A DNA stretch of 64,000 bases from positions 65,556 through 129,555 of the forward strand of contig NZ_JAAVAU010000017.1 of NCBI RefSeq assembly GCF_014803895.1, written 5' to 3'. The notes beneath the pieces were generated by a model, which saw only the letters and a program-made list of their open reading frames with translations, was not told the origin of the DNA and made no database searches. Within the stretch, counting starts at the first letter, position 1. Every line of letters starts with the position of its first letter. Source of the DNA: Lactobacillus sp. (GTDB taxonomy: Bacteria > Bacillota > Bacilli > Lactobacillales > Lactobacillaceae). Both the position numbers and the translations under genes were made by a program. Shown here piece by piece: positions 35,741 to 45,458 of this stretch.

Positions 35741-37190
35741 TCTTTTAGAAAGACAAGGCATTGTTCAAGCAGCAAAGATGGAACTAGCCAGACGAAGCTA
35801 TGCCGATTACTTTTTACTTGCTAATCCAACAGCTAAGATGTACCCACACATAAAAGTTATTTGTGATGCATTGCAAAAAATTATAGATGGTGAGCAGCAT
35901 TTTTACATTATCGAGATGCCGCCCAGACATGGTAAGTCTTTAGCTATTACCAAAACCTTTGCTAGTTACTACATGATGAAATACCCCGAACGTGAAGTTA
36001 TGATTACAGCTTATTCAAAAAAGTTATATAAGCAGTTTTCAGGGGATGAGCGTAGAAAATTTAAAGAGTGGGCACCTAGACTGTATGGATTAACAACAAG
36101 TGTTGATTCAGCGGATGAATTCCAGATTGCAGGACATCAAGGTAAATTTCATGCTACTTCTATGACTGGTGGTGCAACAGGTATGGGTGCTGATCTCTTG
36201 ATTATTGATGATCCAGTGAAAAATGCAATTGAGGCTAGTTCGCCAACTATAAAAGACCGTATTTGGAATGAATGGACTGATACATTTTCTACCCGTGTGC
36301 AAGGTAAAAAATCATCTGTGATTGTAATCATGACTAGATGGCAAACAGATGATTTAGCAGGTAAATTGCTTCAAGAAAAGGCTTTTCCATGGGAAGAAAT
36401 AAAATTTCCTGCAATTGCAGAAAATATTCCACTAGGTGAAACCGATGAGTTAGGCAGAGTTAATGGTGACCCGCTTTCTGAAGAGCGTATGTCTTTAAAG
36501 GCATTGCTAAGACAAAAGAAAAATATGGGTACACAGCGGTTTAATGCACTGTATCAGCAAAGTCCAACTATTGAGGGTGGTAATATCTTCAAGCGTGAGT
36601 GGGTCAAGTACTATGTACCTGATAAAGAAACCATGGCTAAGCTGGGACTAACAGAAAAGGAAGTAGCAATTTTACCAAGACACTTAGATAAAGTAGCACA
36701 GTCATGGGATGCAACTTTTAAGAGTGGGGAAAATGATGACTTTGTTGCGGGGCAAGTATGGGCTAGACGTGAGGCTAATTACTATCTTATGCCGGGTGAT
36801 GTGCATAAACGTATGACCTTTACAGAAACCCTTGCAGCTATCAGAGAAATGACAGCACGTTATCCACAGGCAAATGCCAAGTACATCGAAGATAAGGCTA
36901 ATGGATCAGCAATTATTGATACATTAAAAGATGAAATTGGTGGAATTATACCGGTTGAACCCGAGGGAGGTAAGGAAGTTCGTGCTAATGCTGTATCTCC
37001 TTTATGGGAAGCAGGAAACGTTTATGTTCCGCATCCCTTATGGCGACCAGAAATAGAGGACTGGCTACAAGAAATATTTCAGTTCCCTAATGGTCCACAT
37101 GATGACCGTGTAGACTCGATGACCCAAGCACTCAATAACATTAAAGTACGGCAGAGTGAAGATATATTCTCTAACTTTTATGGTATATAG
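35712..37190 (+). CDS. terL: Terminase large subunit (ATPase/nuclease)
   Basis: 492 residues. Walker A-like MPPRHGKS (about 75-82) and Walker B LLIIDDP (about 158-164) in the packaging ATPase; the C-terminal nuclease domain includes SWDATFKSGENDDFVAG and an Asp-rich end (GPHDDRVDSMTQAL). It translocates DNA into proheads and cuts concatemers. The ATG at 35712 has alternatives at 35721 and 35730, all within the small-subunit gene. Confidence 0.93.
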   Translation: MRTMKKMKLNLLERQGIVQAAKMELARRSYADYFLLANPTAKMYPHIKVICDALQKIIDGEQHFYIIEMPPRHGKSLAITKTFASYYMMKYPEREVMITAYSKKLYKQFSGDERRKFKEWAPRLYGLTTSVDSADEFQIAGHQGKFHATSMTGGATGMGADLLIIDDPVKNAIEASSPTIKDRIWNEWTDTFSTRVQGKKSSVIVIMTRWQTDDLAGKLLQEKAFPWEEIKFPAIAENIPLGETDELGRVNGDPLSEERMSLKALLRQKKNMGTQRFNALYQQSPTIEGGNIFKREWVKYYVPDKETMAKLGLTEKEVAILPRHLDKVAQSWDATFKSGENDDFVAGQVWARREANYYLMPGDVHKRMTFTETLAAIREMTARYPQANAKYIEDKANGSAIIDTLKDEIGGIIPVEPEGGKEVRANAVSPLWEAGNVYVPHPLWRPEIEDWLQEIFQFPNGPHDDRVDSMTQALNNIKVRQSEDIFSNFYGI

Positions 37191-37198
37191 GGGGAAGT

Positions 37199-38593
37199 AT
37201 GGTTAATTTTTTTACTAAGATGTTTAAAAATGACTCAATAGAAGAAAAAACAGACGCCTTAGAGTACATAAATAATTCTTACGGTGTTGCACATAGTACG
37301 CCAAGATTAGATACTACCGATTACTATAAGTTGTCTGAAAGCTACCATACTAACGGAATTGCAAGAAAACTGGTAGCTAAGCCAGCAGAAGATGCTACAA
37401 GAAATGGCTGGCGTTTAGTGATAAATGGGGATGAGAAAAAGCAGAAAGTATATCAGCAGGCGCTTAGTGCCCTTAATTTAAGAGCTGCTTTCTCACAAGA
37501 AATTATTTATCAGCGATTATATGGTGATGGTTATATAACTTTTGGTATTGATGAGATAAGTAAAACGAGGACTGACATCCCTTTGATGGCAGATAATATA
37601 AAAAATGTTAAATATGTTAATGCTTTTTCTCCAATTAATGTGGTTCAGACTAGGGTAAATGATAATCCTATGAGTGAGGATTACGGTAATGAGTCGGCTG
37701 TAGTCGTGAATATCACTAGTAACGGTGAATCAGTAGATAAAGACGGTAATATTAAGTTTGAACCATTGACTACTGAAAAAATAGTGATTGATAAAAGCAG
37801 ATACTTCCATGTTTCGTTAGATAAGATGGAAGATGACGAAACTGGGAACTCCATTCTCGTTAGATGTCAAGACCAAGTGGATGCTTTAGACAGCGCTATT
37901 AAGTCAACTAATGAATTTTTAGAAACTTATAATACGAGGGCTTATTTCAGTTCAAATGTGACAAATTTGGAAGCTGGTAAAAAAAGAAAGCTAATGGAGC
38001 TTTTTGAAAAAGGTTTACGGAATCAATCTTTTTTACTTGCTGGTGATAAAGATAGGTTTGAAAATATATCTCCTACCTTAAGTGGTATCAACGATTTATT
38101 TACTCACTCATGGGAGCAATTAACTGCTGTGAGTGAAATTCCTAAGTCTATTATGATTGGTCAGCAAGCAGGTACATTAGCCGGGGCGAGTGTTGATGTA
38201 CAAAATTACTACATGATGGTTAAAAGCTTGCAGGAAGAAGTAATTAAGCCTCAGCTAGTAAAAATTGTTGAGATGCTGATGTGGTCTAGTGACATTGGTG
38301 GTATAAGTGAAGATCCAACAAGCTTAGATTGGAAAATTGAGTTTAATCCTTTATATTCTGATGATAATAAGACACAAGCTGAAACCTTTCGGATTTATGC
38401 TAATACTTTATCAACTCTTGTAACTACTGGAATTATTGGGCTTGATGAAGCTGCAAGTATGCTGGAAAGTCAAGATAATAATTCCGTTCATATGATGCAG
38501 ATGAGTAAAAACGACTCACTAGAAGAACCAGAGTATAGTAAAGAAGAGTTAGATAAGTACAAAAAGATATTAGAAGATATAAACAATGAGTAA
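37199..38593 (+). CDS. Portal protein (DUF1073 type)
   Basis: 464 residues. The DUF1073 portal signature is recognised in LDTTDYYKLSESYHTNGIARKLVAKPAEDATRNGWRL and the AFSPINVVQ region. It forms the dodecameric DNA gate at a capsid vertex. GGGGGAAG precedes the ATG; 8-bp overlap with the minor head gene. Confidence 0.88.
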   Translation: MVNFFTKMFKNDSIEEKTDALEYINNSYGVAHSTPRLDTTDYYKLSESYHTNGIARKLVAKPAEDATRNGWRLVINGDEKKQKVYQQALSALNLRAAFSQEIIYQRLYGDGYITFGIDEISKTRTDIPLMADNIKNVKYVNAFSPINVVQTRVNDNPMSEDYGNESAVVVNITSNGESVDKDGNIKFEPLTTEKIVIDKSRYFHVSLDKMEDDETGNSILVRCQDQVDALDSAIKSTNEFLETYNTRAYFSSNVTNLEAGKKRKLMELFEKGLRNQSFLLAGDKDRFENISPTLSGINDLFTHSWEQLTAVSEIPKSIMIGQQAGTLAGASVDVQNYYMMVKSLQEEVIKPQLVKIVEMLMWSSDIGGISEDPTSLDWKIEFNPLYSDDNKTQAETFRIYANTLSTLVTTGIIGLDEAASMLESQDNNSVHMMQMSKNDSLEEPEYSKEELDKYKKILEDINNE

Positions 38594-39368
38594 AGAAATT
38601 AAAATTCCTCCTACTCGGTATCCAATCAAGATTGAAGACTGGTATTTTAAGACTCTTCAGAGCTTTATAAAAGGCTGGAAGAGGGATGCAGAATATTATC
38701 TAAAGAACTATATAAATCCTTATATCAAAGGTGGTAGTACTTTTAAATTAGATGCTGATGGCGATATTTTAGATAGAATACTTGAGTCTCTAAAGTTGTT
38801 GGATACAGCTATTGAAACAGCTCAGAGTGATCATGTTCTTGAGATAACGATTGAACAATTTATAAAGGCTGTGGATAACTTTAGTTACAACAATTCACTT
38901 ATCCAGATGAAAATCATAGGATTAAACCCAATTGAAAAAAATTCCAAGTTAGATAACTACTTTAAAACTAAGATTCATGAAAATGTCCAACTCATCAAAG
39001 GCTTTCGTGATGATTATTCTAAAAGGCTAGAAGGTGATATTTATCGCAGTATTACTGATGGTGGTGGTGTAACTAGCATTACTGAAAATCTTACTAAGCG
39101 TACAAATATGGCGGTCAAACGAGCTAAATTAATTGCTGTTGACCAAACAGGCACGATTATCAGCCAAGTAAATGCTTATCGTGCAAAAAGTGCAGGTGCG
39201 GAAAAGTATAGATGGCAGTCAATGGAAGACCAAAGAGTTAGACCAAAGCACCGTGAGTTAGATGGCAAGGTTTTTGCATATGATGACCCACATGGTGGAG
39301 ATGATGGGAAGCTACCCGGCGAACCTATAAGGTGTCGTTGCGTAGCTGACCCAGTATTTGAAGATTAA
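38586..39368 (+). CDS. Minor head protein (SPP1 gp7 / Mu gpF type)
   Basis: 260 residues. The C-terminal Mu-F-like domain (about 150-258) carries RAKLIAVDQTGTIISQVNAYRAKSAGAEKYRWQSMEDQRVRPKHRELDGKVF...PGEPIRCRCVADP. It binds the portal and affects DNA ejection. The start overlaps the portal gene. A terminator sits directly after its stop. Confidence 0.88.
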   Translation: MSKEIKIPPTRYPIKIEDWYFKTLQSFIKGWKRDAEYYLKNYINPYIKGGSTFKLDADGDILDRILESLKLLDTAIETAQSDHVLEITIEQFIKAVDNFSYNNSLIQMKIIGLNPIEKNSKLDNYFKTKIHENVQLIKGFRDDYSKRLEGDIYRSITDGGGVTSITENLTKRTNMAVKRAKLIAVDQTGTIISQVNAYRAKSAGAEKYRWQSMEDQRVRPKHRELDGKVFAYDDPHGGDDGKLPGEPIRCRCVADPVFED

Positions 39369-39370
39369 TA

Positions 39371-39396
39371 GACGCTTAAGTATAGCGTCTTTTTTT
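39371..39396 (+). terminator. Terminator after minor head gene
   Basis: GACGCT/AGCGTC stem with TAAGTAT loop, then seven T. Confidence 0.85.
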
Positions 39397-39421
39397 GTAC
39401 CCAAAATTAGGAGGAAAAATT

Positions 39422-39835
39422 ATGGTAGATGTAAAAAGCGGAGCAAGTAATCAAAGTAGCAGTTCTAGTGAAATTAAGGCTAGTGCAACAAGTTCTGTGG
39501 CAAGTGTGGCCAAAGTATCTAGCACTTATAGTGTAAGTCCTCAGGTAGCCCCTAAGGCTACTAAACCCATTGAAACAAGAATCAATATGAAAGGAGGTGA
39601 GAAGCCTATGGCAACTAAGAAAGCAGCAGTAGATCCAACTGGTGAGTTTGATTATTCAAAGGCTGTAGCATATCAAGTACAAGAAGGCGATACTTTATTT
39701 TCAGTTGCTCAAAAGTTCTTAGTAGCAATGCAACAGTTACGCTACTTTAACCACATTAGACCGGGTAGAAACTTAAGAGTTGGTAAAACTATCTACATCC
39801 CTAAAGAACCAATCAATGTGCCTGTAGGTAAGTAA
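39422..39835 (+). CDS. LysM-domain virion protein with internal start
   Basis: 137 residues from ATG 39422 (AGGAGG upstream); the TTG at 39395 is within the terminator and is rejected. The first 60 residues are low-complexity Ser/Ala/Thr; the second half is a LysM-type peptidoglycan-binding domain (AYQVQEGDTLFSVAQKFLVAMQQLRYFNHIRPGRNLRVGKTIYIP). An internal ATG at 39609 has a perfect AAAGGAGGTGA site, so a shorter, LysM-only form is probable. It may attach to the capsid or tail. Confidence 0.72.
   Translation: MVDVKSGASNQSSSSSEIKASATSSVASVAKVSSTYSVSPQVAPKATKPIETRINMKGGEKPMATKKAAVDPTGEFDYSKAVAYQVQEGDTLFSVAQKFLVAMQQLRYFNHIRPGRNLRVGKTIYIPKEPINVPVGK
39609..39835 (+). CDS. Internal LysM-only frame (alternative start)
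   Basis: 75 residues, same frame as the parent. AAAGGAGGTGA (39591-39601) is a near-perfect complement of the 16S anti-SD, 7 bp before ATG 39609, stronger than that of the full-length start. The parent then encodes NMKGGEKPM across the site. Confidence 0.55.
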
Positions 39836-39837
39836 AA

Positions 39838-40965
39838 ATGCTTCGATATGATAGCGCACCTATAAAGAATAAAAAATTTTATAAGGATCCAACTTCCGGA
39901 TACTTAACTTTTAAAGATGTACCAATTGCACGCGTGGGAGTTTTCCCATATCGCAATGCAGACGGTAGCTATCACATGGAGGCAAAGTTACCAGAAGATT
40001 TATTAAATCCTGATACAGTCAACTCAGCTAATAATAAAGCTTTGACGGATGACCACCCCGGAGAAAGTGTAAATACTGAAAATTCTACGCAATACCTTAA
40101 GGGCTTCACTTCTGGGAATGCCCATGTAGAAGATGGAAAGATTAAGGTTGATGTCACTTTAACGGACAGCGCCTTGATTGAGGAAGTAGAATACGGGAAA
40201 GAGGAGCTTTCTATTGGCTTTGCTACTGATACTTTTCCAAAATCAGGAGAATTTAAAGGTACAAAATACGATACGGTTCAAAAACATATCCGTATAAATC
40301 ATTTGGCTGTAGTCAAGCGTGGACGTGCTGGCCATACGGTGCGGTTAACGGGGGATTCTGCTGAGTTGGTAATGGATAAGTTAGATAGTAAAAAGAAAGA
40401 GAGTAAGCAGATGGAATATACAACTGTAAGACTTGATGGTAAAGATATTACCGTAGCTAAAGAAGATGCAGCTATTGTTACTGGCGCAAATGATGCTGGG
40501 AAGGATAAAGATGCACAAATTACAGCTTTAAAGAAAAAGATTAAAGATCTTGAAGGTGATTCTGAAAAGACTAGTGACCAAGCTAAAAAGGATAAGCAAA
40601 AAGCTGACTCGCTAGAAGAAGAAAATAAAACTCTCAAAGAAAAGCTTGAAGAGTTTAAAGGGGATGCACTTGATGAAAAGATTGAAGCCGCTGTAGAGTT
40701 ACGCAATAAAGCTAACAAGTTTTTAGGCGATTCTTATGACTTTTCAGGTAAAAGCGAAAGAGAAATTAAAGTTGCAGCAATTAAGACCGTTGATGACTCA
40801 TTTAATCCGGAAGGAAAAGATGAAAGCTATATCAGCGGTCTTTTTGATGGGCTTAAACCTACTGAAAGTACTTCTGGTGTGGTTGGTTTCAAATCTAATC
40901 GTGCAGATAGTCTATCAGATGAAGCGGCGGTAATTGAAGCTCGTAAAAAGAGATATGGATTTTAA
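39838..40965 (+). CDS. Prohead protease (DUF2213) fused to scaffold-like region
   Basis: 375 residues. The N-terminal DUF2213-type protease domain (about 15-180: LTFKDVPIARVGVFPY; ALTDDHPGESVN; LSIGFATD; IRINHLAVVKRGRAGHTVRL) has the conserved His-containing DDHP segment and NHLA. The C-terminal half is a Lys/Glu coiled coil (about 225-285) and a tail resembling scaffold. Such fused protease-scaffold proteins build and then process the prohead. Confidence 0.82.
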   Translation: MLRYDSAPIKNKKFYKDPTSGYLTFKDVPIARVGVFPYRNADGSYHMEAKLPEDLLNPDTVNSANNKALTDDHPGESVNTENSTQYLKGFTSGNAHVEDGKIKVDVTLTDSALIEEVEYGKEELSIGFATDTFPKSGEFKGTKYDTVQKHIRINHLAVVKRGRAGHTVRLTGDSAELVMDKLDSKKKESKQMEYTTVRLDGKDITVAKEDAAIVTGANDAGKDKDAQITALKKKIKDLEGDSEKTSDQAKKDKQKADSLEEENKTLKEKLEEFKGDALDEKIEAAVELRNKANKFLGDSYDFSGKSEREIKVAAIKTVDDSFNPEGKDESYISGLFDGLKPTESTSGVVGFKSNRADSLSDEAAVIEARKKRYGF

Positions 40966-40980
40966 AAAGGAGGTAGTAAA

Positions 40981-41517
40981 GTGGGAATTCCAGATGCAGT
41001 GATGTATCACGATGGTAATTTAGGCGCTGGTACTGTAGCTACTACTGAACCATCAACAGTTAATGGAGAAATTGCAGGGAGCGATATTTTATTTGGCTCA
41101 GCAGTCACTATTGAAGATGGAAAAGTGGTTCAAGCTAAGGGTGGCAAGATGTTTGGTGTGTCTTTAAAGCGCACATATTCTATGACTGATGACTTTATTA
41201 GTGATCACGTTGCAGAAGACCATTGGTATACTGGTGAAACACTTGGAGTTTTAAGAGATGGAACTATTTCAGTCTTAATCAGTTCAGATGTAGATGTTAA
41301 TGATTTTGCTGCAGTAGATGCAGATGGAAAGTTTAAAGTTGCAGAATCAGGTGATGATGTAGTAGGTGTCTTCCTAAGTTCAGGTAATGCAGGCTCAACT
41401 GCTAACTTACAAACTAGAATTCAATTTAATAACTCTACTTCGGCTAATGCTACTGCTACCCAAGCCGATAATAAATCATCTGTTAAGCAAGATACTCAAG
41501 GAAAGGACGGTCAATAA
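40981..41517 (+). CDS. Head decoration / DUF2190-like capsid protein
   Basis: 178 residues from GTG after AAGGAGGTAG. Beta-rich body (SDILFGSAVTIEDGKVVQAKGGKMFGVSL) resembles DUF2190/gp24-type capsid cement; the C-terminal 30 residues are Ser/Ala/Thr-rich. It precedes the major capsid gene, where such proteins usually lie. Confidence 0.75.
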   Translation: MGIPDAVMYHDGNLGAGTVATTEPSTVNGEIAGSDILFGSAVTIEDGKVVQAKGGKMFGVSLKRTYSMTDDFISDHVAEDHWYTGETLGVLRDGTISVLISSDVDVNDFAAVDADGKFKVAESGDDVVGVFLSSGNAGSTANLQTRIQFNNSTSANATATQADNKSSVKQDTQGKDGQ

Positions 41518-41521
41518 TTAA

Positions 41522-42448
41522 ATGCCAATTCCAGATAATACAACCATTCTAAATAAGCGTACTTTAACTTATTTAGATAACAAATTGTATACAGCAAATG
41601 ACGTTCCCTTAATCGGACGTTCTCTTTTTGGCCATATGCAGGTTGGTGCATGGGACGAGTTTGTTAAGTACTACGTAGTAGAAACAACTGGTCAAGCTAT
41701 TAAGTACACTAACCGGATGACAAACATTCCTACTGGTGATGAAAACATTACTGAGCATGCAGCTTACATCACTAGTTCTGTTTTTGCCACCACTTACTCA
41801 AATGAAGAGTTAGCTAAGGCTCAAAAGTCAAATATTAGCTTACTTGACTATAAGCAAAAGGAAACCGCACGTGCTTTTGCTGAACGTGAAGACAAGATCA
41901 TTTTTAACGGTGAATCTAATTCAAATTCAGCATTGAATATCTATGGGTTAACTTCTAATGCTGAAAAAGTTGGATACCAATCAGAAGATATGCCAGCCGA
42001 CTTATCAACGATTGAAACTGATAAATTCGTTAATTGGTTTAATGAGATGTTAGATAAGATTACACTTGACGGCTATGAAAATATGAAGCCTACATTGGTT
42101 TTACCAAAGAGAGCTAAGCATTACTTAAAGCGTATCTATAATGACTACAATCCAGACAAAACTTTATACACCATGATAAAAGATGACATTGCTGACATTA
42201 AGTTTACTGATGCACTTAAGGGCAAAAATATTGGTAAAAATAAGAGTAGCATGGGGTTGCTGATGTTTACCGATTCTACGACTGGTCAAATTGTTGATGC
42301 AATGGCACCAACACGTCAGCCGGTAGAATACTCAAATATGGTTACTAAAATCCCTTATTTGCAACGCTTAGGTGGCGTGATTATCCGTAAACCTAACGCA
42401 ATTATGCAATTAAATAACATTTTGCCTAAAGAAAATGATGAACAATAA
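41522..42448 (+). CDS. Major capsid protein (DUF2184-like)
   Basis: 308 residues; HK97-fold DUF2184-type: GHMQVGAWDEFVKYYVVETTGQAIKYTN, REDKIIFNGES, and C-terminal PYLQRLGGVIIRKPNAIMQLNNI. It is coded with strongly biased codons like other abundant proteins here. It builds the head shell. 14-bp overlap with the next gene. Confidence 0.86.
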   Translation: MPIPDNTTILNKRTLTYLDNKLYTANDVPLIGRSLFGHMQVGAWDEFVKYYVVETTGQAIKYTNRMTNIPTGDENITEHAAYITSSVFATTYSNEELAKAQKSNISLLDYKQKETARAFAEREDKIIFNGESNSNSALNIYGLTSNAEKVGYQSEDMPADLSTIETDKFVNWFNEMLDKITLDGYENMKPTLVLPKRAKHYLKRIYNDYNPDKTLYTMIKDDIADIKFTDALKGKNIGKNKSSMGLLMFTDSTTGQIVDAMAPTRQPVEYSNMVTKIPYLQRLGGVIIRKPNAIMQLNNILPKENDEQ

Positions 42449-42821
42449 TTTAAGCCTTACTACTGTGGATAAAGTACGTGCTACTTCTAGTGATTTAACT
42501 GATGGAATTAGTGATGATACTTTAAAGCTTTTAATTGAAGATGCTTCAATTCAAGTTATTGCTGATGATTTTCCTAAGACAGTTAATAATGTTCCCATTC
42601 AGGAATTAGCTGCTAGGTATTTAGCACTACACTTGATTACAACTCAAAGTGTAGCTTCAAGTGAAAGCGTCATCTCTGAAAAGGTGGATGTTATTGAAAA
42701 ACACTACTCAGATAAGAGCCGACTAGATTGGCTTAAATTATCTCCATATGGGCGTATGTATTTACGTTTATACAATCGCTATGCAGGTGATTTAGGACTA
42801 ATGGTAATTGAGTATGAGTAA
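42435..42821 (+). CDS. Head-tail connector (DUF4054-like)
   Basis: 128 residues. Helical adaptor pattern (VDKVRATSSDLTDGISDDTLKLLIEDASIQV; ELAARYLALHLITTQS). Position after the capsid gene fits an adaptor protein that sits below the portal. Start ATG overlaps the capsid gene. Confidence 0.75.
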   Translation: MMNNNLSLTTVDKVRATSSDLTDGISDDTLKLLIEDASIQVIADDFPKTVNNVPIQELAARYLALHLITTQSVASSESVISEKVDVIEKHYSDKSRLDWLKLSPYGRMYLRLYNRYAGDLGLMVIEYE

Positions 42822-43434
42822 TCAAGTAGAGCATTGGAAAAAGGCTATACAAGAGCTTAAAAAACTGAACAATTATCAAGTAGCTATCGGCTTTTTTGGT
42901 GAAAGAGATAGCAGATTACTTACTATAGTCAGAGCTAACGAGTATGGGGCACATATAAGGCCGAAAAATGGTCAGTGGCTTACTATACCTACTAAGGAAG
43001 CAGAAGATGGGGATAATGGCTTACCTAGAAGCGCCAAAGAAATAAAAGGACTTTTTAGACCGAAAGGTAAAAATATTTTATGTGTGAACAGGGATGGAAA
43101 GCTGGTAGTGATGTACTACTTGGTTAAATCTGTTGATATTCCTGCACGCCCTTTTATCCGTACGGCGTGGATAGAAAATAAAGGTAAGTATGCATCCCTT
43201 ATTAAATCTGGTATTGAGAGTATTTGCTTTGAAAACGGAACTGCAGAGAAGCTGTTAAAAAAATTAGGCGAAACTGCGGCTAGTGATATACGCAAGGCAT
43301 CAATAAAGCTTTCTAAACCATCTAATGCTCCTGTTACTGTCGAAAGAAAAGGCTCAAATAACCCACTGGTAGATACTGGTGAGTTACAAAAAAGGGTTAC
43401 TTATAAGATCATTCCAACTGGAGGCAAGTTATGA
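42814..43434 (+). CDS. Neck/head-completion protein (gpG-like)
   Basis: 206 residues from ATG 42814, which overlaps the upstream stop (ATGAGTAA). The IRANEYGAHIRPKNGQWLTIPTKEA and IPARPFIRTAWIENK motifs are usual for HK97 gp10/Mu gpG-type neck proteins. It links head and tail. Confidence 0.75.
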   Translation: MSNQVEHWKKAIQELKKLNNYQVAIGFFGERDSRLLTIVRANEYGAHIRPKNGQWLTIPTKEAEDGDNGLPRSAKEIKGLFRPKGKNILCVNRDGKLVVMYYLVKSVDIPARPFIRTAWIENKGKYASLIKSGIESICFENGTAEKLLKKLGETAASDIRKASIKLSKPSNAPVTVERKGSNNPLVDTGELQKRVTYKIIPTGGKL

Positions 43435-43787
43435 AGCTAGATGTTTTAGATATGCTGAATGAATATGGCGTTGACTTGAAAGTTCAGCCTTTCCACAAGG
43501 AATATGATGATTTTGGTGTTAAAGTTTCAGACTCACTAGATAAGTGGGAAAGCAGGCACGAACCTGTTTATCCTGCCAATGGTGGTTCACTGGCGAATAT
43601 CATTAGTGGTGGCACAATCGTTTCTGATAGCCTTATTTGGCTTTCAAGTAAGGATTACAAGATTGGCACAGTAGTAGATGTTCATGGTCAAAAATACCGA
43701 GTTAAAAGTAAATCTAATTATTTGGACTATGCAACACTAGTGAAATACGAACTAGAGGGGGATAGTCAAAGTAAAGATGGATACTAA
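43431..43787 (+). CDS. Head-tail junction protein
   Basis: 118 residues. A compact beta-rich adaptor with YRVKSKSNYLDYATLVKYEL near the end; assignment rests mostly on position between the neck proteins. Overlaps both neighbours by 4 and 11 bp. Confidence 0.65.
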   Translation: MKLDVLDMLNEYGVDLKVQPFHKEYDDFGVKVSDSLDKWESRHEPVYPANGGSLANIISGGTIVSDSLIWLSSKDYKIGTVVDVHGQKYRVKSKSNYLDYATLVKYELEGDSQSKDGY

Positions 43788-44280
43788 ATTACTAAGTGAC
43801 CATAAATTAATTATTTATATACTGGGACAGATGATTAAAAGGCTTTGCAACTGTCCCTTAATTTATGAAAGCCAAACATTAAATCAAGAAAAATATCCGT
43901 TTTTTACATACAACTTTATTAGCTTAGAAGAAGACCTAACATTCGACTGGCAAAAAGAACATCAACCATATAAAGCTCAATTCCAAGTGGATGCATATTC
44001 TGATAACCCGCTTGATGCAGAAGAATTGATATTAAAGTTATGGGAAGGTTTAAAATCCAGTCAATACAGAATATTTTTCACACAAGCTGATATAACACCT
44101 CAAACACTAGGAAACACTAGTAATAGAACAGCATTAGTAACTGGAAACTATCAATATCGTTTTGGGTTTGATGTTACTTTTTCACTATTAAGAGGGGTTG
44201 CAAAAGACGTAAATCAATTAAACTTCGATGGACAAGACTTAACCATCGAATCCATTTCAACGAAAGAAGAGGAAGATTAA
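43777..44280 (+). CDS. Tail/neck terminator protein (gp12-like)
   Basis: 167 residues. YPFFTYNFISLEEDLTFDWQKEHQPYKAQFQVDAYSDNPLDAEELI and the TGNYQYRFGFDVTF element match neck-terminator proteins that close the tail tube at the head end. It ends one base before the sheath gene. Confidence 0.76.
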   Translation: MDTKLLSDHKLIIYILGQMIKRLCNCPLIYESQTLNQEKYPFFTYNFISLEEDLTFDWQKEHQPYKAQFQVDAYSDNPLDAEELILKLWEGLKSSQYRIFFTQADITPQTLGNTSNRTALVTGNYQYRFGFDVTFSLLRGVAKDVNQLNFDGQDLTIESISTKEEED

Positions 44281-45441
44281 ATGACAGGAATTGCACCATT
44301 TTCTAAAACTTCAGATGTTGATGTTGTTTTAACTATTTTAAAGCCACGTCCAGTTATTGGGCTTGGCAATATGTTAATTTTGAATGAATTAGCACCTGTT
44401 CAAACAACACCAACCAGTTCAGCAGATTCAAATGCTGATAGTTCAGCAACTCAACCAGCTACTAATACTCCATCAGGGGCAACAAAAGTAGCTGGTCTTT
44501 TAATGGACAAAACTGATTCAGTTAGTGGCGCTGTATATCGTGAATATGCTAACGCAGACGCTGTTTTAGATGATTATGATGAAGATTATGACAACCCAGT
44601 ATATGCCAAGGCAGCAAGCTATTTTGCGCAAACTAACCCAAGTGATCGTGTGGCTGTATTGAGTTACCCACAAGGCAAGTTACAAGATGCTTTAAAGGCA
44701 TTTTGGTTTAATAACTGGACATTTGCAGTTACTACTTCAACTAATGAAGATGATCTTCAATTAGCTTCTAATATCTTTGAAACCAATAAAGATCACTTCT
44801 TACTAATTCAACGAAATGATATTAATGCATTTGAAAAGTTTGTTGGCCAAAACTATACCATCGGTATTAAGCATGATGAAAGTGAAGCAATGGATGCCGC
44901 ATTAATTGGTTCTACTGCTTCTCTAACAGTTGGTTCGGTTAACTGGAAGTTCCGTGAATTAGAAGGCATTACCCCTGATGAGTTGACTAGTGGTGAGCTT
45001 TCACAAATTAGAACAGCCCACTTGATTGCTTATATCACTATTAATGGTCAAGGTGAAACTACTGATGGCACTGTTATGTCTGGTGACTATATTGATAGTT
45101 TGCATGGTGATATTTGGGTTAAGACTAATATTGAAAGCGAATTGCAAAGCTTATTACAGTCTTATGACAAGATTCCATATGACTCTACAGGAATTAATTT
45201 AATTTCAGCAAAAGTTACTAGTGTACTCCAAAAAGCTTATGAACAAGGCATTATCTTGGAGGATGAAACCACTAATAAGGGTTCCTACACAGTTACTGCA
45301 ACTCCAAGAAGTGCCCAACCACAAGCTGATTTATCTAAGCGTCACTATGGTGGTGTTTCATTTACTTACCACCGCAGCGGTGCAATTGATACTGTAAAGG
45401 TTGCTGGTACTATCGAAAGCGACACTTTAACCAATAACTAG
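44281..45441 (+). CDS. Contractile tail sheath protein (DUF3383-like)
   Basis: 386 residues; N-terminal GIAPFSKTSDVDVVLTILKPRPVIGLGNMLIL, a Ser/Thr/Ala-rich insertion (about 40-65), a middle HFLLIQRNDINAFE region and C-terminal HYGGVSFTYHRSGAIDTVKVAGTIE. Its presence defines a myovirus-type contractile tail. Very biased codon use indicates high expression. Confidence 0.86.
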   Translation: MTGIAPFSKTSDVDVVLTILKPRPVIGLGNMLILNELAPVQTTPTSSADSNADSSATQPATNTPSGATKVAGLLMDKTDSVSGAVYREYANADAVLDDYDEDYDNPVYAKAASYFAQTNPSDRVAVLSYPQGKLQDALKAFWFNNWTFAVTTSTNEDDLQLASNIFETNKDHFLLIQRNDINAFEKFVGQNYTIGIKHDESEAMDAALIGSTASLTVGSVNWKFRELEGITPDELTSGELSQIRTAHLIAYITINGQGETTDGTVMSGDYIDSLHGDIWVKTNIESELQSLLQSYDKIPYDSTGINLISAKVTSVLQKAYEQGIILEDETTNKGSYTVTATPRSAQPQADLSKRHYGGVSFTYHRSGAIDTVKVAGTIESDTLTNN

Positions 45442-45458
45442 AAAGGAATTAATAAATA

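Noticed and set aside
40299..40718. 139-residue minus-strand frame opposite the prohead protease gene.
   Set aside because: Ser/Leu-rich mirror of a Lys/Glu coiled coil; typical shadow frame.
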